Shown: positions 7,202-15,646 of the stretch, in pieces | How positions within the stretch are numbered: position 1 is the first letter of the stretch | Layout of the letters: each line of letters starts with the position of its first letter | Program-made: the position numbers and the translations under genes | The notes under the pieces: generated by a model | Seen by the model: only the letters and a program-made list of their open reading frames with translations | The model's database searches: none | What the model was told of the DNA's origin: nothing | NCBI GenBank assembly: GCA_011052285.1 | Contig: DRJH01000484.1 | Coordinates: 1-27,933 of the forward strand | Direction of reading: 5' to 3' | Length of the DNA: 27,933 nt | Source: Gammaproteobacteria bacterium | GTDB taxonomy: Bacteria; Pseudomonadota; Gammaproteobacteria; Arenicellales; DRJH01

Positions 7202-7603
7202 TCAGGAAAATTGGGGAGGGGGACGTAATTTTACCGTCGAAAAAGCAGCGATTAGGGGTATAAGTGATGGTGATACGAGAAGTTTGGCCAAGGCAAGAAA
7301 ACCCATATCGCCCTGAACAGGCAACAGCTGCGACGCATCATTACAGTGCCCGCTATCACAGTGACCGGCCCCTGACTGACTCTTGGTTGGCCTGTCGCAG
7401 CAAGGGCTTACCGTTGTTCGTACAAGAAGGCGCCGCAATGCCTGCCGAGCGGTAGAAGAAGAATACAGGTTCGAGGATACTAAGGCCGTGTTATCAACCA
7501 CCGCATCCGTAGCCAACGGTCCATGCGCAAACGCCTGCTGACTCACCGGGCCGATGAACAGTATAGCCGACAACATCAACAATCGAATGAAAGCCTTGCA
7601 CAT
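7202..7603 (-). CDS. Small exported His/Cys-containing protein of unknown function
   Basis: I do not recognise a family with certainty. The 133-residue product has a signal peptide (MCKAFIRLLMLSAILFIG ... AFA, cut before HGPL), a middle with a Cys/His group (SPCCDRP and GHCDSGHC), a second hydrophobic patch near the C-terminus, and a proline-rich end (RPPPQFS). Similar small proteins with a His/Cys centre and a proline-rich tail occur beside metal-resistance genes, so metal binding in the periplasm is plausible but inferred. The ATG at 7603 has no good ribosome site; an in-frame TTG lies at 7639. A TTGACA at 7665-7670 could be a -35 element for this gene and perhaps the whole copper operon. 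Confidence 0.6.
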   Translation of the reverse strand: MCKAFIRLLMLSAILFIGPVSQQAFAHGPLATDAVVDNTALVSSNLYSSSTARQALRRLLVRTTVSPCCDRPTKSQSGAGHCDSGHCNDASQLLPVQGDMGFLALAKLLVSPSLIPLIAAFSTVKLRPPPQFS

Positions 7604-7721
7604 AGCTTGCAGGATAGCTGTTTTCGAAACACTGTGCAACGAAAAGTCCCATTCAACTAACCCATGTCAATTTGCTCTAAATGCTCTCTGGAGTATTAAC
7701 GCGCAGCAAAAGCTCCAGTAC

Positions 7722-8039
7722 TCAACGGTCGATTCGCAGTCGCTCGACAACCCGTCCATGAAGCAATTGTTCGTCAATAATTTCGTCAATGTCGGCTTCA
7801 TCGACATAGGTATACCAGATACCCTGTGGGTAGATCACCACAACCGGGCCTTGCTCGCAACGACCCATACAACCTGCTTTGTTAATGCGGATCCCGCCCG
7901 GAGCATGAATGCCCAACGACTTGCAACGCTGCTTGGCATATTCCCGCATACCCGCAGCACCTGCGTCTTCACAGCATGTCTCACCGTTTTTGCGCTGATT
8001 ACAACAAAAAAATACATGATATCGATAAAAAGTCTTCAT
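7722..8039 (-). CDS. Thioredoxin-like [2Fe-2S] ferredoxin
   Basis: The 105-residue protein starts MKTFYRYHVFFC and belongs to the thioredoxin-fold [2Fe-2S] ferredoxins. Cluster ligands are expected among C12/C13, C22/C23 and the pair in GCMGRC (C57, C61), followed by GPVVVIYPQGIWY, a strong signature of this family. It is a soluble electron carrier whose partner is not known. The ATG at 8039 follows the prfC stop as TAAGATG, with GGGA upstream, so it is probably co-transcribed with prfC. A longer frame to 8072 would add a tail that only overlaps prfC. Confidence 0.92.
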   Translation of the reverse strand: MKTFYRYHVFFCCNQRKNGETCCEDAGAAGMREYAKQRCKSLGIHAPGGIRINKAGCMGRCEQGPVVVIYPQGIWYTYVDEADIDEIIDEQLLHGRVVERLRIDR

Positions 8040-8040
8040 C

Positions 8041-9627
8041 TTAAAATTCCCGGGTAGACAAAAATCGAACATCAGGCCAGCGTTCCTGTACCAGTTGTAA
8101 ATTGACTCGATTGGGGGCGATGTAAGTCAAGCAATTATGTGCATCAAGTGCCAGATTGGCGGCGAGCTTATCACGAAATTGCTGCTCTCGATCATCAGAA
8201 TCAAATTCCAGCCAGCGGGCCGTACTTACAGGTACGGCCTCAAAGCTGCATTCGGCCCGGTATTCGTGCAGCAGACGATGTGCCACAACATCAAATTGCA
8301 ACACCCCAACCGCACCCACAATCAGGTCGTTACTGATCAAAGGCCTAAACAGCTGAGCTGCCCCTTCCTCACTCAGCTGCAACAGGCCTTTTTGTAGAGA
8401 TTTAGCACGCAATGGATCACGCAGCCGAACCCGGCGAAACAATTCCGGAGCAAAATTGGGAATGCCAATAAACTTCAGATCCTCCCCTTCGCTAAAGGTG
8501 TCTCCGATCTGGATAGTGCCGTGGTTATGCAGGCCGATGATATCCCCGGCGCAAGCAGTATCAACTTGTTCACGTTTGTCGGCCATAAAGGTAATTGCAT
8601 TATGGATACTCAATGTCTTTCCGAGACGAACGTGAAGTAGTTTGATACCTTTACGAAAACGTCCTGAAACAATGCGTAAAAATGCAACCCGGTCATGGTG
8701 TGACGGATCCATATTAGCCTGAATCTTGAACACCACCCCGCTCATCTTGTCTTCTACCGGAACGACCTGGCGCTGTGCAGCTTCTCTGGGCAAGGGTGAG
8801 GGGGCCTTCTCAACAAAATAATCCAGCAATTCCTCAACCCCTAGATTGGTCAAAGCCGAGCCAAAAAATACCGGTGATAACTGCCCTTGAAAAAAGGCTT
8901 TGCGATCAAAGATGTTACTGGCACCACGTAACAGTTCCACCTGCAGGCGTACTTCCTCAATCACATCGGCGACCAATATATCAAGTTCAGGGTTTTCCAA
9001 CGAATCGATATACCGGTCCTGGTTACCCAGGACTGTATTGCGACTGGCAAACAGGCGTACTTGATCTGTTTCAAAATTGTAAATGCCCTTGAAACCAGCA
9101 CCCATTCCAATCGGCCAGGTGACCGGTGCACACCGAATATTGAGTACCGATTCAACGTCATCGAGTAGTTCGATGGGGTCACGACCTTCCCGATCAAGCT
9201 TGTTAATGAATGTCACAATGGGGGTATCCCGCAAGCGACAGACTTCCATCAATTTAATGGTTCGCTCTTCTACACCCCGTGCAGCATCAATAACCATCAT
9301 GGCTGAATCAACAGCGGTCAGGGTGCGATAGGTGTCTTCAGAAAAATCCGCATGGCCCGGGGTATCCAGAAGATTGATAACACGGCCATGATAAGCAAAC
9401 TGCATCACTGAAGAGGTGACGGAAATACCCCGTTCTTTTTCCATTGCCATCCAGTCCGAAGTCGCGTAACGGCTGGCTTTTCTGGCCTTTACAGTCCCCG
9501 CCACCTGAATAGCCCCCCCATACACCAGTAGTTTTTCCGTCAGCGTGGTTTTGCCCGCATCGGGGTGGGAAATGATGGCAAAGGTGCGTCTCTTATTGAT
9601 TTCATTAATAAAATTACTTTCTGACAA
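8041..9627 (-). CDS. prfC: Peptide chain release factor 3 (RF3)
   Basis: RF3 is the GTPase that removes RF1/RF2 from the ribosome after termination. The 528 residues show the G1 loop SHPDAGKTT, the TxGKARKS stretch, G3 DTPGHADFSEDT, G4 NKLD and the family's C-terminal domain ending in the PDVRF segment. Length equals that of E. coli RF3. The start is TTG at 9627: GGAG sits 8 nt upstream, and an in-frame TAG just two codons before excludes any longer form. The region KRRTFAIISHPDAGK aligns with the usual N-terminus. TTG may keep expression low. Confidence 0.97.
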   Translation of the reverse strand: MSESNFINEINKRRTFAIISHPDAGKTTLTEKLLVYGGAIQVAGTVKARKASRYATSDWMAMEKERGISVTSSVMQFAYHGRVINLLDTPGHADFSEDTYRTLTAVDSAMMVIDAARGVEERTIKLMEVCRLRDTPIVTFINKLDREGRDPIELLDDVESVLNIRCAPVTWPIGMGAGFKGIYNFETDQVRLFASRNTVLGNQDRYIDSLENPELDILVADVIEEVRLQVELLRGASNIFDRKAFFQGQLSPVFFGSALTNLGVEELLDYFVEKAPSPLPREAAQRQVVPVEDKMSGVVFKIQANMDPSHHDRVAFLRIVSGRFRKGIKLLHVRLGKTLSIHNAITFMADKREQVDTACAGDIIGLHNHGTIQIGDTFSEGEDLKFIGIPNFAPELFRRVRLRDPLRAKSLQKGLLQLSEEGAAQLFRPLISNDLIVGAVGVLQFDVVAHRLLHEYRAECSFEAVPVSTARWLEFDSDDREQQFRDKLAANLALDAHNCLTYIAPNRVNLQLVQERWPDVRFLSTREF

Positions 9628-9798
9628 ACTCTAATCTCCAAATATGTACACACTTCTAAATCTACTCGCACCCGAACACCAGGCACTAAAAAACCTGATA
9701 TTCTAACCTTGAACAAGGTCTGATGTCAGGTGGAATTGAGATATAGCAGGTCACAGATGCCCTTCCTCGATTAAACTCTCTTTCTGACGGGCCAACCG

Positions 9799-10119
9799 AT
9801 GAAATACCTCTCCAGGGTGGCGCACCAGCTCCAACCAGACTTTCGTTCGCACTATGGCTACACCCCCATGCTGCTGGAGACGTTTGTCGAACAGGATCAT
9901 TTTTCCGGCGGCTGCTACCGGGCCGCCAATTGGATCCCGATGGAAGCCACTAGCGGCCGGGGACGTAATGACCGCAGCAGCCTAAGCGAGCGCAAACGCC
10001 ACGGTACACCCGTACCGATCAAACAGATCTGGCTGTATCCACTGCGCCGGGATGTGCGCAAACGCTTGTGTGCACCCCAGTTTGTGTTCCCTGCAGCCTC
10101 ATCGGGGATACGAGCATGA
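9799..10119 (+). pseudogene. DUF4338 (DruA-like/transposase-associated) protein, fragment
   Basis: The first about 90 residues match the C-terminal part of DUF4338 proteins: YGYTPMLLETFVEQ, then HFSGGCYRAANWI, a GRGRNDR stretch and IWLYPL. These are the best conserved blocks of a family found both as stand-alone mobile-element-like genes and as DruA of Druantia defence. The usual upstream half (several hundred residues) is absent, and the end runs into unrelated sequence, so this is a remnant. Nothing else of a defence system is nearby. The family call is from memory of its motifs. Confidence 0.7.
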
Positions 10120-10290
10120 AGACGGTTATCCCCGTTGATTCGATTGCATCCCAAACCCTGGCCGAGGAGATCATGGGCCTTGAACTGGGCAATCTCCAAC
10201 ACTTCGATCAACGGTCTCTGCTGGTTGGTAAATTCACCCAGTTCTTCTTGCAAACAAGGATATATCACACTGTGTGAGGCGCACAAGCGA

Positions 10291-10575
10291 TCAAGGCCTT
10301 TCAGCCAAATGCCGCATAATGCAATACTCAATTAACCAATCAAAACAATGGGTTGGAGTTTTGTTTGATAAGAGGCTGTCTGTTACTTCCGGGTAGTGAC
10401 AAGGGTTTTCTGAGGTGCTGTAGCCTGCTGGTGTGGCTGGAATCGTGGAATTGATCGCTGCAGCCGTTCCGGTGGAATGCCATGACTTGTATAAAGGTAT
10501 ATTCAGCTCATAACGCACCTTGCCCGGTGCGGTCAGTGACACTCGCAACAGTAGTGACTGCTGTTTTGCCAACAC
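10291..10575 (-). pseudogene. Possible transposase remnant (IS91-like segment, weak)
   Basis: The frame contains VSLTAPGKVRYELNIPLYK, which recalls a segment near the C-terminus of IS91/Y2-type transposases (xVRYxLKTPYxDGTTH). The following residues do not continue the match in this frame. There is no start signal or intact domain. I list it only as a possible fossil in the gene-poor region; chance resemblance is quite possible. Confidence 0.2.
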
Positions 10576-10616
10576 TATGATAGTATGCAGATGAAAATAA
10601 CCGTTTACTGCTTGGT

Positions 10617-11540
10617 ATGATTTCTAAAGTCGTTACTCTGCAACAAGCTGTTGCCGAACATATTCATAACGGGGATTCTGTGGTACTTGGTGCTTGCCTT
10701 GAACCCATGATTCCTTTTGCCGTAAGCTATGAGATCGTTCGCCAGCACAAAACGGGGCTCAATATTATCGCCCCGATATCCGATATCTCTAGCGACATTC
10801 TGATCGGTGCCGGGGCTGTCAATACCATCACCGGTGCCTGGGTCGGTAATGTTTCCGAGGGACTTGGACACAATTATCGACGTGCCATGGAGCAGAATAT
10901 TCCACATCCGGTAACCCTGGTGGATCATTCCAATTTCTCCTTGGGCATGGCCTTGCTCGCCGCCGCTTACGGTATGCCCTTTGCCCCGAACAAATCACTA
11001 CTCGGCTCCGATATTCTGACTTCCAATCCACAGTTCGACGTTATTAACAATCCGCTCACTGACACAGAAGATCCCATAGTATTGATCCCACCACTGACTC
11101 CCGATGTGGCGGTACTACCGGTGCAACGTGCCGATCGCTATGGTGGCACCCATTTCTGGGGTAACACCGGTTTGCTACAAGAGGCTGCACTGGCATCACA
11201 AAAAATTCTCGTACTGACTGAAGAGATCGTGGACTCCGCAGTTATCCGCTCAGATCCCAATCGGGTTCTGTTTGCCGATTTTCAGGTCTGTGCAGTCGTT
11301 GAAGTTCAAGCGGCAACACATCCCTCCCCTATGACCGGGATCTGGCAGCGGGATACGGCTTTTTTCGGTGCCTACCACCAACGTACACGAACTCGGGAAG
11401 GTTTTCTCGACTGGTTGCACGAATGGGTCCTGGACCTACCAGATCACGCTGCCTATTGTCGTAAACTCGGCCAGCAACTCGATGACTTGCGCATACAGCA
11501 GCAACACCTGTCTGTACCCGTCAATTTTGCCGATCAGTAA
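10617..11540 (+). CDS. Family I CoA-transferase, subunit A (glutaconate CoA-transferase type)
   Basis: The 307-residue protein resembles the alpha subunit of family I CoA-transferases (GctA/IpdA type): TLQQAVAEHIHNGDSVVLGAC at the N-terminus, then a Rossmann-like fold with GAGAVNTITGAWVG, SEGLGHNYRRAME and a PDVAVLPVQRAD segment. It moves CoA from an acyl-CoA donor to a free carboxylic acid together with the B subunit encoded 7 nt downstream. The acid is not known. The two CoA ligases downstream suggest an aromatic or dicarboxylic compound. The ATG at 10617 has a poor ribosome site. It is the first gene of a four-gene plus-strand set. Confidence 0.85.
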   Translation: MISKVVTLQQAVAEHIHNGDSVVLGACLEPMIPFAVSYEIVRQHKTGLNIIAPISDISSDILIGAGAVNTITGAWVGNVSEGLGHNYRRAMEQNIPHPVTLVDHSNFSLGMALLAAAYGMPFAPNKSLLGSDILTSNPQFDVINNPLTDTEDPIVLIPPLTPDVAVLPVQRADRYGGTHFWGNTGLLQEAALASQKILVLTEEIVDSAVIRSDPNRVLFADFQVCAVVEVQAATHPSPMTGIWQRDTAFFGAYHQRTRTREGFLDWLHEWVLDLPDHAAYCRKLGQQLDDLRIQQQHLSVPVNFADQ

Positions 11541-11547
11541 TTTGTCT

Positions 11548-12303
11548 ATGGACTATACAACCCAGGAATTAATGATCATTGCCGCCGCCCGGGAAATACA
11601 TAATAATGAAGTCGTATTTGTCGGCATGCGTTTACCCATGGTGGCCTATGCTGTAGCACGGCTAACCCATGCACCCGATGCAGTTGGGTTTTTTGAATGT
11701 GGGGTCATGCGGCATCAGCCAGCACAATCCCTGCTCTATACCATGGGCGACCCGGCCAATCAAAAATCTGCCGCCTGGCTAACCGGCACTCTGCAACTCA
11801 TGGGCATGCTGCAAGCCGGTAAAGTCCATGCCGGTTTCATCGGTGGTGCCCAGATCGATCGCTTTGGTAACATCAATACCTCCCGGATCGGCAAACCGGG
11901 CCCGGGATTTACCAAATTGCCCGGTTCCGGTGGTGCCGCAGACATCGCAGCCATGTCACAAAGGCTGTTCTCAATCATGAAACATCAGCGTCGCCGCTTC
12001 GTGGAACGGGTCGACTATGTCACTTCCACCGGTTATCTGGACGGGGGTGATTCCAGACAACAAGCCGGCCTGCATCATGGTGGCACAACTGCGGTAATCA
12101 CCGACCTGGGAATCCTGCGCCCCTTCGGTCCGAATCACGAATTGCATCTGGCCTCCTGGCACCCGGGAATTACCGTTGCTCAGATCAGACAAGCCACTGG
12201 CTGGGATTTGCAACGCCTGCCGGACGCCGAAGAGACCAATGCGCCCAGCAAAGAGGAATTGCAGGCACTAAAAAAAGTGGACCCACAAGGTTTTTGGAGC
12301 TAA
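11548..12303 (+). CDS. Family I CoA-transferase, subunit B
   Basis: This 251-residue partner of the previous gene begins MDYTTQELMIIAAAREIHNN. E50, in GFFECGV, is at about the position of the catalytic Glu of GctB (Glu54), which forms the glutamyl-CoA intermediate. Later blocks are GGAQIDRFGNINTS, PGSGGAADIA and GGTTAVITDLGIL, all typical of the B subunit. The start is the ATG at 11548; an open frame reaches back to 11368 but overlaps subunit A heavily. Spacing of 7 nt to the A subunit implies translational coupling. The catalytic assignment is by alignment from memory. Confidence 0.86.
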   Translation: MDYTTQELMIIAAAREIHNNEVVFVGMRLPMVAYAVARLTHAPDAVGFFECGVMRHQPAQSLLYTMGDPANQKSAAWLTGTLQLMGMLQAGKVHAGFIGGAQIDRFGNINTSRIGKPGPGFTKLPGSGGAADIAAMSQRLFSIMKHQRRRFVERVDYVTSTGYLDGGDSRQQAGLHHGGTTAVITDLGILRPFGPNHELHLASWHPGITVAQIRQATGWDLQRLPDAEETNAPSKEELQALKKVDPQGFWS

Positions 12304-12328
12304 GGAAACATCAACAAATAATAGGCCC

Positions 12329-13846
12329 ATGAATATCATAGAAAGAATATTAGGTAACAAGGGGAGTCCGTCCTTTAGGGACAGTATCGCCATAACGACC
12401 GAACAGGATCAGCTGAGTTATCTGCAGCTGCGACGATGTGTCGCCATTTGTGCTTCCAGATTACAAGAAACCGGAATTCAACCTGGTCATTGTGTCGTTT
12501 TACTGGGCCGCGATACGCCCGACCTGGTGATCCACTTTCTGGCCACACTGGCCATCGGAGCTATCGGCATTATCGTCAGCACCCGTTTTGGCAACGAAGA
12601 ACTGACCATCGTTGCGGAAGAAAACCAGCCCCAGTTACTCATTCATGATGACAGTACATTACCTTCGATCCTTGGCTGCCCAGCACTGGCATACGTACCA
12701 CGACTTGATTTAGTCACAGTAGATGGGCAAGCATTAGACCGGGTTGCCCCTTTAACAATTATTCCACGAAGTGAGGACAAGCTGGCGTTTCGTCTCTACT
12801 CTTCCGGTACCACAGGCAACGTTAAAGGCATCAATCATGGTCACAAGGATTTCTCCCGAGCCCTAAGCTATCATCGAGACGTACTCGAGCTCGGTCCTGG
12901 CAAACGCACATTCTGTACTTCCAAATTGCCATTCGCCTATGCCATGATCACGGGGCTTCTGGCCCCCCTGTCTATGGGTGCAAACCTGTGTTTGGCACCG
13001 GATTGGCTGCAGCTTGCTGATGTTTCCAAACTACTGAAAATTTTTCACCCCCAGGTGGTATACAGTACACCGAGCTTGTTCCGGGCCTTGCTCAACGACC
13101 CGGGTACCGATCGAGATGTGCTATCACGAGTCAGTCATTACACCTCTGCCGGTGAGCACCTTCCGGGTGATTTGCTCGAACATTGGCAACAGGCTACGAA
13201 CACCACTATCCATGACTGCTATGGCTGTTCCGAAGCCCCTTTCTTTATCCTGGCAGTGCCTGCCGAGGGCGCCCCTCCTGGATCTTCCGGACTTCCAGCA
13301 CCCGGTGCTGAACTACGACTTCTCGATCATACCGGATCCCCGGTGACGACAGGAGAAACCGGTCAGCTGTGGATTCACCATGATTTTCTTGCCACCGGTT
13401 ATCCGGGCCATCCCGATGCCTGGAATAACCGACTACGCAATGGCTGGTTCGATACCGGAGACCTGTTCCGACAGGATGCTGATGGCTTTTGGTATCATTG
13501 CGGCCGTGAGGACAGCTTGACCAAGGTTGCCGGGCAATGGGTCAGCCTGCCCGAAATTGAGGAGACCAGTATGACCAGCGGCCTGCTCGACGAAGCTGCG
13601 GCAGTTCTGCATCCTGATCGGGACGGGTTACTACGGGTTGTTCTGGTCGTGGTACCGGGCAGGCAGGAGGATAAACCAACCCTGGACCAAGCTATTCACC
13701 ACTATCTTGAGCAGCACCTGGCACGCTGGAAGCGCCCAAAATGGATCGTCCATGTGACCGCGCTACCGCGCACCCATACCGGCAAGATCCAACGCTACCG
13801 GCTTAAGACTCTGGTCGAAGACCGCCTGCTCTCGAAGTCTGATTGA
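12329..13846 (+). CDS. Acyl-CoA synthetase, benzoate-CoA-ligase-like (first paralogue)
   Basis: This 505-residue ANL-superfamily enzyme activates a carboxylic acid with ATP to an acyl-AMP and then to the CoA thioester. Motifs in order: YSSGTTGNVKG (P-loop), the aromatic/acid-pocket stretch SKLPFAYAMITGLLAPLSMGA, YTSAGEHLP, DCYGCSEAPF, WFDTGD, and TGKIQRYRLK with the catalytic Lys at the C-terminus. It looks like the benzoate-CoA-ligase group, as does the second copy at 14060, but the two have clearly diverged. It starts 25 nt after the CoA-transferase B stop, in the same likely operon. The true substrate is unknown. Confidence 0.85.
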   Translation: MNIIERILGNKGSPSFRDSIAITTEQDQLSYLQLRRCVAICASRLQETGIQPGHCVVLLGRDTPDLVIHFLATLAIGAIGIIVSTRFGNEELTIVAEENQPQLLIHDDSTLPSILGCPALAYVPRLDLVTVDGQALDRVAPLTIIPRSEDKLAFRLYSSGTTGNVKGINHGHKDFSRALSYHRDVLELGPGKRTFCTSKLPFAYAMITGLLAPLSMGANLCLAPDWLQLADVSKLLKIFHPQVVYSTPSLFRALLNDPGTDRDVLSRVSHYTSAGEHLPGDLLEHWQQATNTTIHDCYGCSEAPFFILAVPAEGAPPGSSGLPAPGAELRLLDHTGSPVTTGETGQLWIHHDFLATGYPGHPDAWNNRLRNGWFDTGDLFRQDADGFWYHCGREDSLTKVAGQWVSLPEIEETSMTSGLLDEAAAVLHPDRDGLLRVVLVVVPGRQEDKPTLDQAIHHYLEQHLARWKRPKWIVHVTALPRTHTGKIQRYRLKTLVEDRLLSKSD

Positions 13847-13882
13847 GCGCAGGAATCGTAACATGAAGGATACACAATGCAA

Positions 13883-14038
13883 TCCACATTGTAACTATTC
13901 AGCGTATTTAGATTTTGGTTCAGTACAAGGCATTTTCGCACGGAGAATGTGAGCATATAGGTCATATGTGAACATTCGAGTACGAACACACGCCGTAATG
14001 GGACAAAAGATGAATGCGCTGAAGAGTTACTCCACATT
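13883..14038. mobile_element. MITE family A, copy 1, with 8-bp target duplications
   Basis: The element spans 13891-14030 (140 bp). Left end GTAACTATTCAGCGTATTTA; the right end read inward is GTAACTCTTCAGCGCATTCA (16 of 20 equal). Exactly outside lie perfect 8-bp direct repeats TCCACATT at 13883-13890 and 14031-14038. The interior matches 27539-27665 with about ten differences over 127 bp. It has no transposase. GTAA ends plus 8-bp duplication are traits known for the IS66 family, so mobilisation in trans by such an element is inferred. It separates the two ligase genes; the ribosome site of the second begins 7 nt after it. Confidence 0.92.
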
Positions 14039-14059
14039 ACAGAAGAGGAGATTTATCTC

Positions 14060-15646
14060 ATGATGGATCACACGTGCCGAATCGAAGCTAGCAAACAAAA
14101 TCCTGTCGTTCAATTCGCAGACAATTTCAATGTGGCGGTGCCTTTTATTGACCGCCACCTTCGGGAAGGCCGTGGCGACAAAACCATGCTCACTACAGCA
14201 ACAGGTGATACCGTCAATTACGCGCAACTGGCTGATGCAGTCAACCGCTGCGGCAATGTTCTACTGCAATCCGGCCTGTCTCGGGGCGACCGGGTGTTGA
14301 TGATGATCAAGGACTGCCCCGCCTTTCTTTATGTATTCTGGGGTGCCATCAAGGCCGGCTTTATCCCTGTTCCGATTAATACCCTGTTACGTGCTCACGA
14401 CTATGCCTATATGATTGAGGACTCGGATTGTCGGGGCGTTATTTATTCACCGGAATTTGCCGATGATGTTGAACAGGCACTGACCCTGGTTTCGACGACC
14501 CCCGATGTGGTGCTGCCAACAGAAGGTGAGGCTGCCCTCGATAACCTGATCAATAAAGCTTCATCAACACTCGACCCAGCCCCGGCCACGGCGACCGACG
14601 AATGCTTCTGGCTCTACTCCTCAGGGTCCACCGGGCGACCCAAAGGTGCGGTACATCTGCACCGTGATATGGTCATTACCAGCCAGTTTTATGGCGTCGA
14701 AACCCTCGGAGTCACCGAACAGGACTGCTGTTTTTCAGCGGCTAAGTTGTTTTTCGCCTATGGCCTGGGTAATGGTATGACCTTCCCGCTCTGGGTTGGT
14801 GGCAGTGCCGTCCTATACGGTGGCCGACCGACACCCGATGCCACCTTCGAGGTGATCGAAAAATATCGACCCAGTCTGTATTTCGGTGTGCCCACCCTGT
14901 ATGCCGCACAATTGCAGGTGCTCGAATCGAGCCACCATGACCTGTCTTCCATTCGCTATTGCGTCTCTGCAGGCGAGGCTTTGCCGGCGGATGTCTACAA
15001 GCGCTGGAAGCAGCAGACCGGCCTTAAAATCCTCGACGGTATCGGCTCTACCGAGGCCCTGCACATCTTCATTTCCAATCGGCCCGATGATATCAAACCC
15101 GGCACCAGCGGTCGTATGGTTCATGGATACGAGGCCAAAATTATTGATGAACAGGGCGCACCCGTAGCGATCGGAGAAGGAGGCCGACTGCTGATTCGGG
15201 GTGACTCTACCGCGAAATACTATTGGAATAATCCCCAGAAAACGGCATCAACCATGGTCGATGGCTGGCTTGATACCGGCGATACCTACTTTGAGGATGA
15301 GGAAGGCTACTATCACTACTGTGGTCGCAACGACGACATGCTCAAAGTCGGTGGCATCTGGTGCTCCCCGTTTGAAATCGAAGCCTGCTTGATTGAGCAC
15401 CCAAAAGTACTGGAAGCTGCCATTATCGGCCGCAAGGATACCAATGATCTAATCAAGCCAGCCGCCTATATTGTACTCAACCACCCTGAAGATGCCGGTG
15501 AAGCACTGCAGCGGGAGTTACATGATCATTGCCGGGCTGGCATGGCCCATTACAAATACCCACGCTGGTTCACGTTCGTTGCCGAATTGCCCAAAACGGC
15601 TACCGGCAAGATTCAGCGCTTCAAGTTACGCGAATTATGTAGCTGA
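14060..15646 (+). CDS. Benzoate-CoA ligase family acyl-CoA synthetase (second paralogue)
   Basis: The 528-residue enzyme carries the classic benzoate/4-hydroxybenzoate-CoA ligase signature: YSSGSTGRPKGAVH (P-loop), CFSAAKLFFAYGLGNGMTFPL, YFGVPTLYAAQL, YCVSAGEALP, DGIGSTEALHIF, WLDTGDTYF, and TGKIQRFKLRE with the acyl-AMP-forming Lys. It should convert an aryl or related carboxylate, ATP and CoA to aryl-CoA, AMP and PPi in the cytoplasm. Length is normal for BadA/BclA. The ATG at 14060 has GAGGAG 9 nt upstream. A MITE lies in the 213-bp gap before it, so its link to the upstream operon may be altered. Confidence 0.9.
   Translation: MMDHTCRIEASKQNPVVQFADNFNVAVPFIDRHLREGRGDKTMLTTATGDTVNYAQLADAVNRCGNVLLQSGLSRGDRVLMMIKDCPAFLYVFWGAIKAGFIPVPINTLLRAHDYAYMIEDSDCRGVIYSPEFADDVEQALTLVSTTPDVVLPTEGEAALDNLINKASSTLDPAPATATDECFWLYSSGSTGRPKGAVHLHRDMVITSQFYGVETLGVTEQDCCFSAAKLFFAYGLGNGMTFPLWVGGSAVLYGGRPTPDATFEVIEKYRPSLYFGVPTLYAAQLQVLESSHHDLSSIRYCVSAGEALPADVYKRWKQQTGLKILDGIGSTEALHIFISNRPDDIKPGTSGRMVHGYEAKIIDEQGAPVAIGEGGRLLIRGDSTAKYYWNNPQKTASTMVDGWLDTGDTYFEDEEGYYHYCGRNDDMLKVGGIWCSPFEIEACLIEHPKVLEAAIIGRKDTNDLIKPAAYIVLNHPEDAGEALQRELHDHCRAGMAHYKYPRWFTFVAELPKTATGKIQRFKLRELCS

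Larger units (their letters stand above)
9628..10616. other. 989-bp region without an intact gene; decayed mobile-element debris
   Basis: Between the divergent prfC and CoA-transferase genes no full-length gene can be supported. The left 170 bp should hold the prfC promoter, though no clear -35/-10 pair is visible. Positions 9799-10070 carry a DUF4338 fragment. The rest contains only short frames on both strands without convincing family matches. A GAGGCTGTC nonamer at 10372-10380 recalls repeat C but does not extend. Just before the CoA-transferase start, TATGAT at 10576-10581 lies inside a small palindrome (ACTAT-G-ATAGT) and could be a -10 box. Confidence 0.6.

Noticed and set aside
9799..10119. 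Druantia-type defence, because DUF4338 occurs in DruA.
   Set aside because: The protein is truncated and no DruB-E genes or large helicase follow; it reads as a lone remnant.
10105..10277. Plus-strand frame of about 55 residues (LAEEIMGLELGNLQHFD).
   Set aside because: Faint likeness to the N-terminus of IS4-type transposases, but too short and without a start signal; no support.
10372..10380. GAGGCTGTC as a fourth copy of repeat C.
   Set aside because: Only nine bases agree; the following sequence differs.
13795..14037. Minus-strand frame whose product resembles that of 27533-27721 (shared SSFVPLRRVFVLE).
   Set aside because: The likeness comes from the two MITE copies being alike at the DNA level. 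The frames run out of the element ends into unrelated flanks and have no ribosome site.
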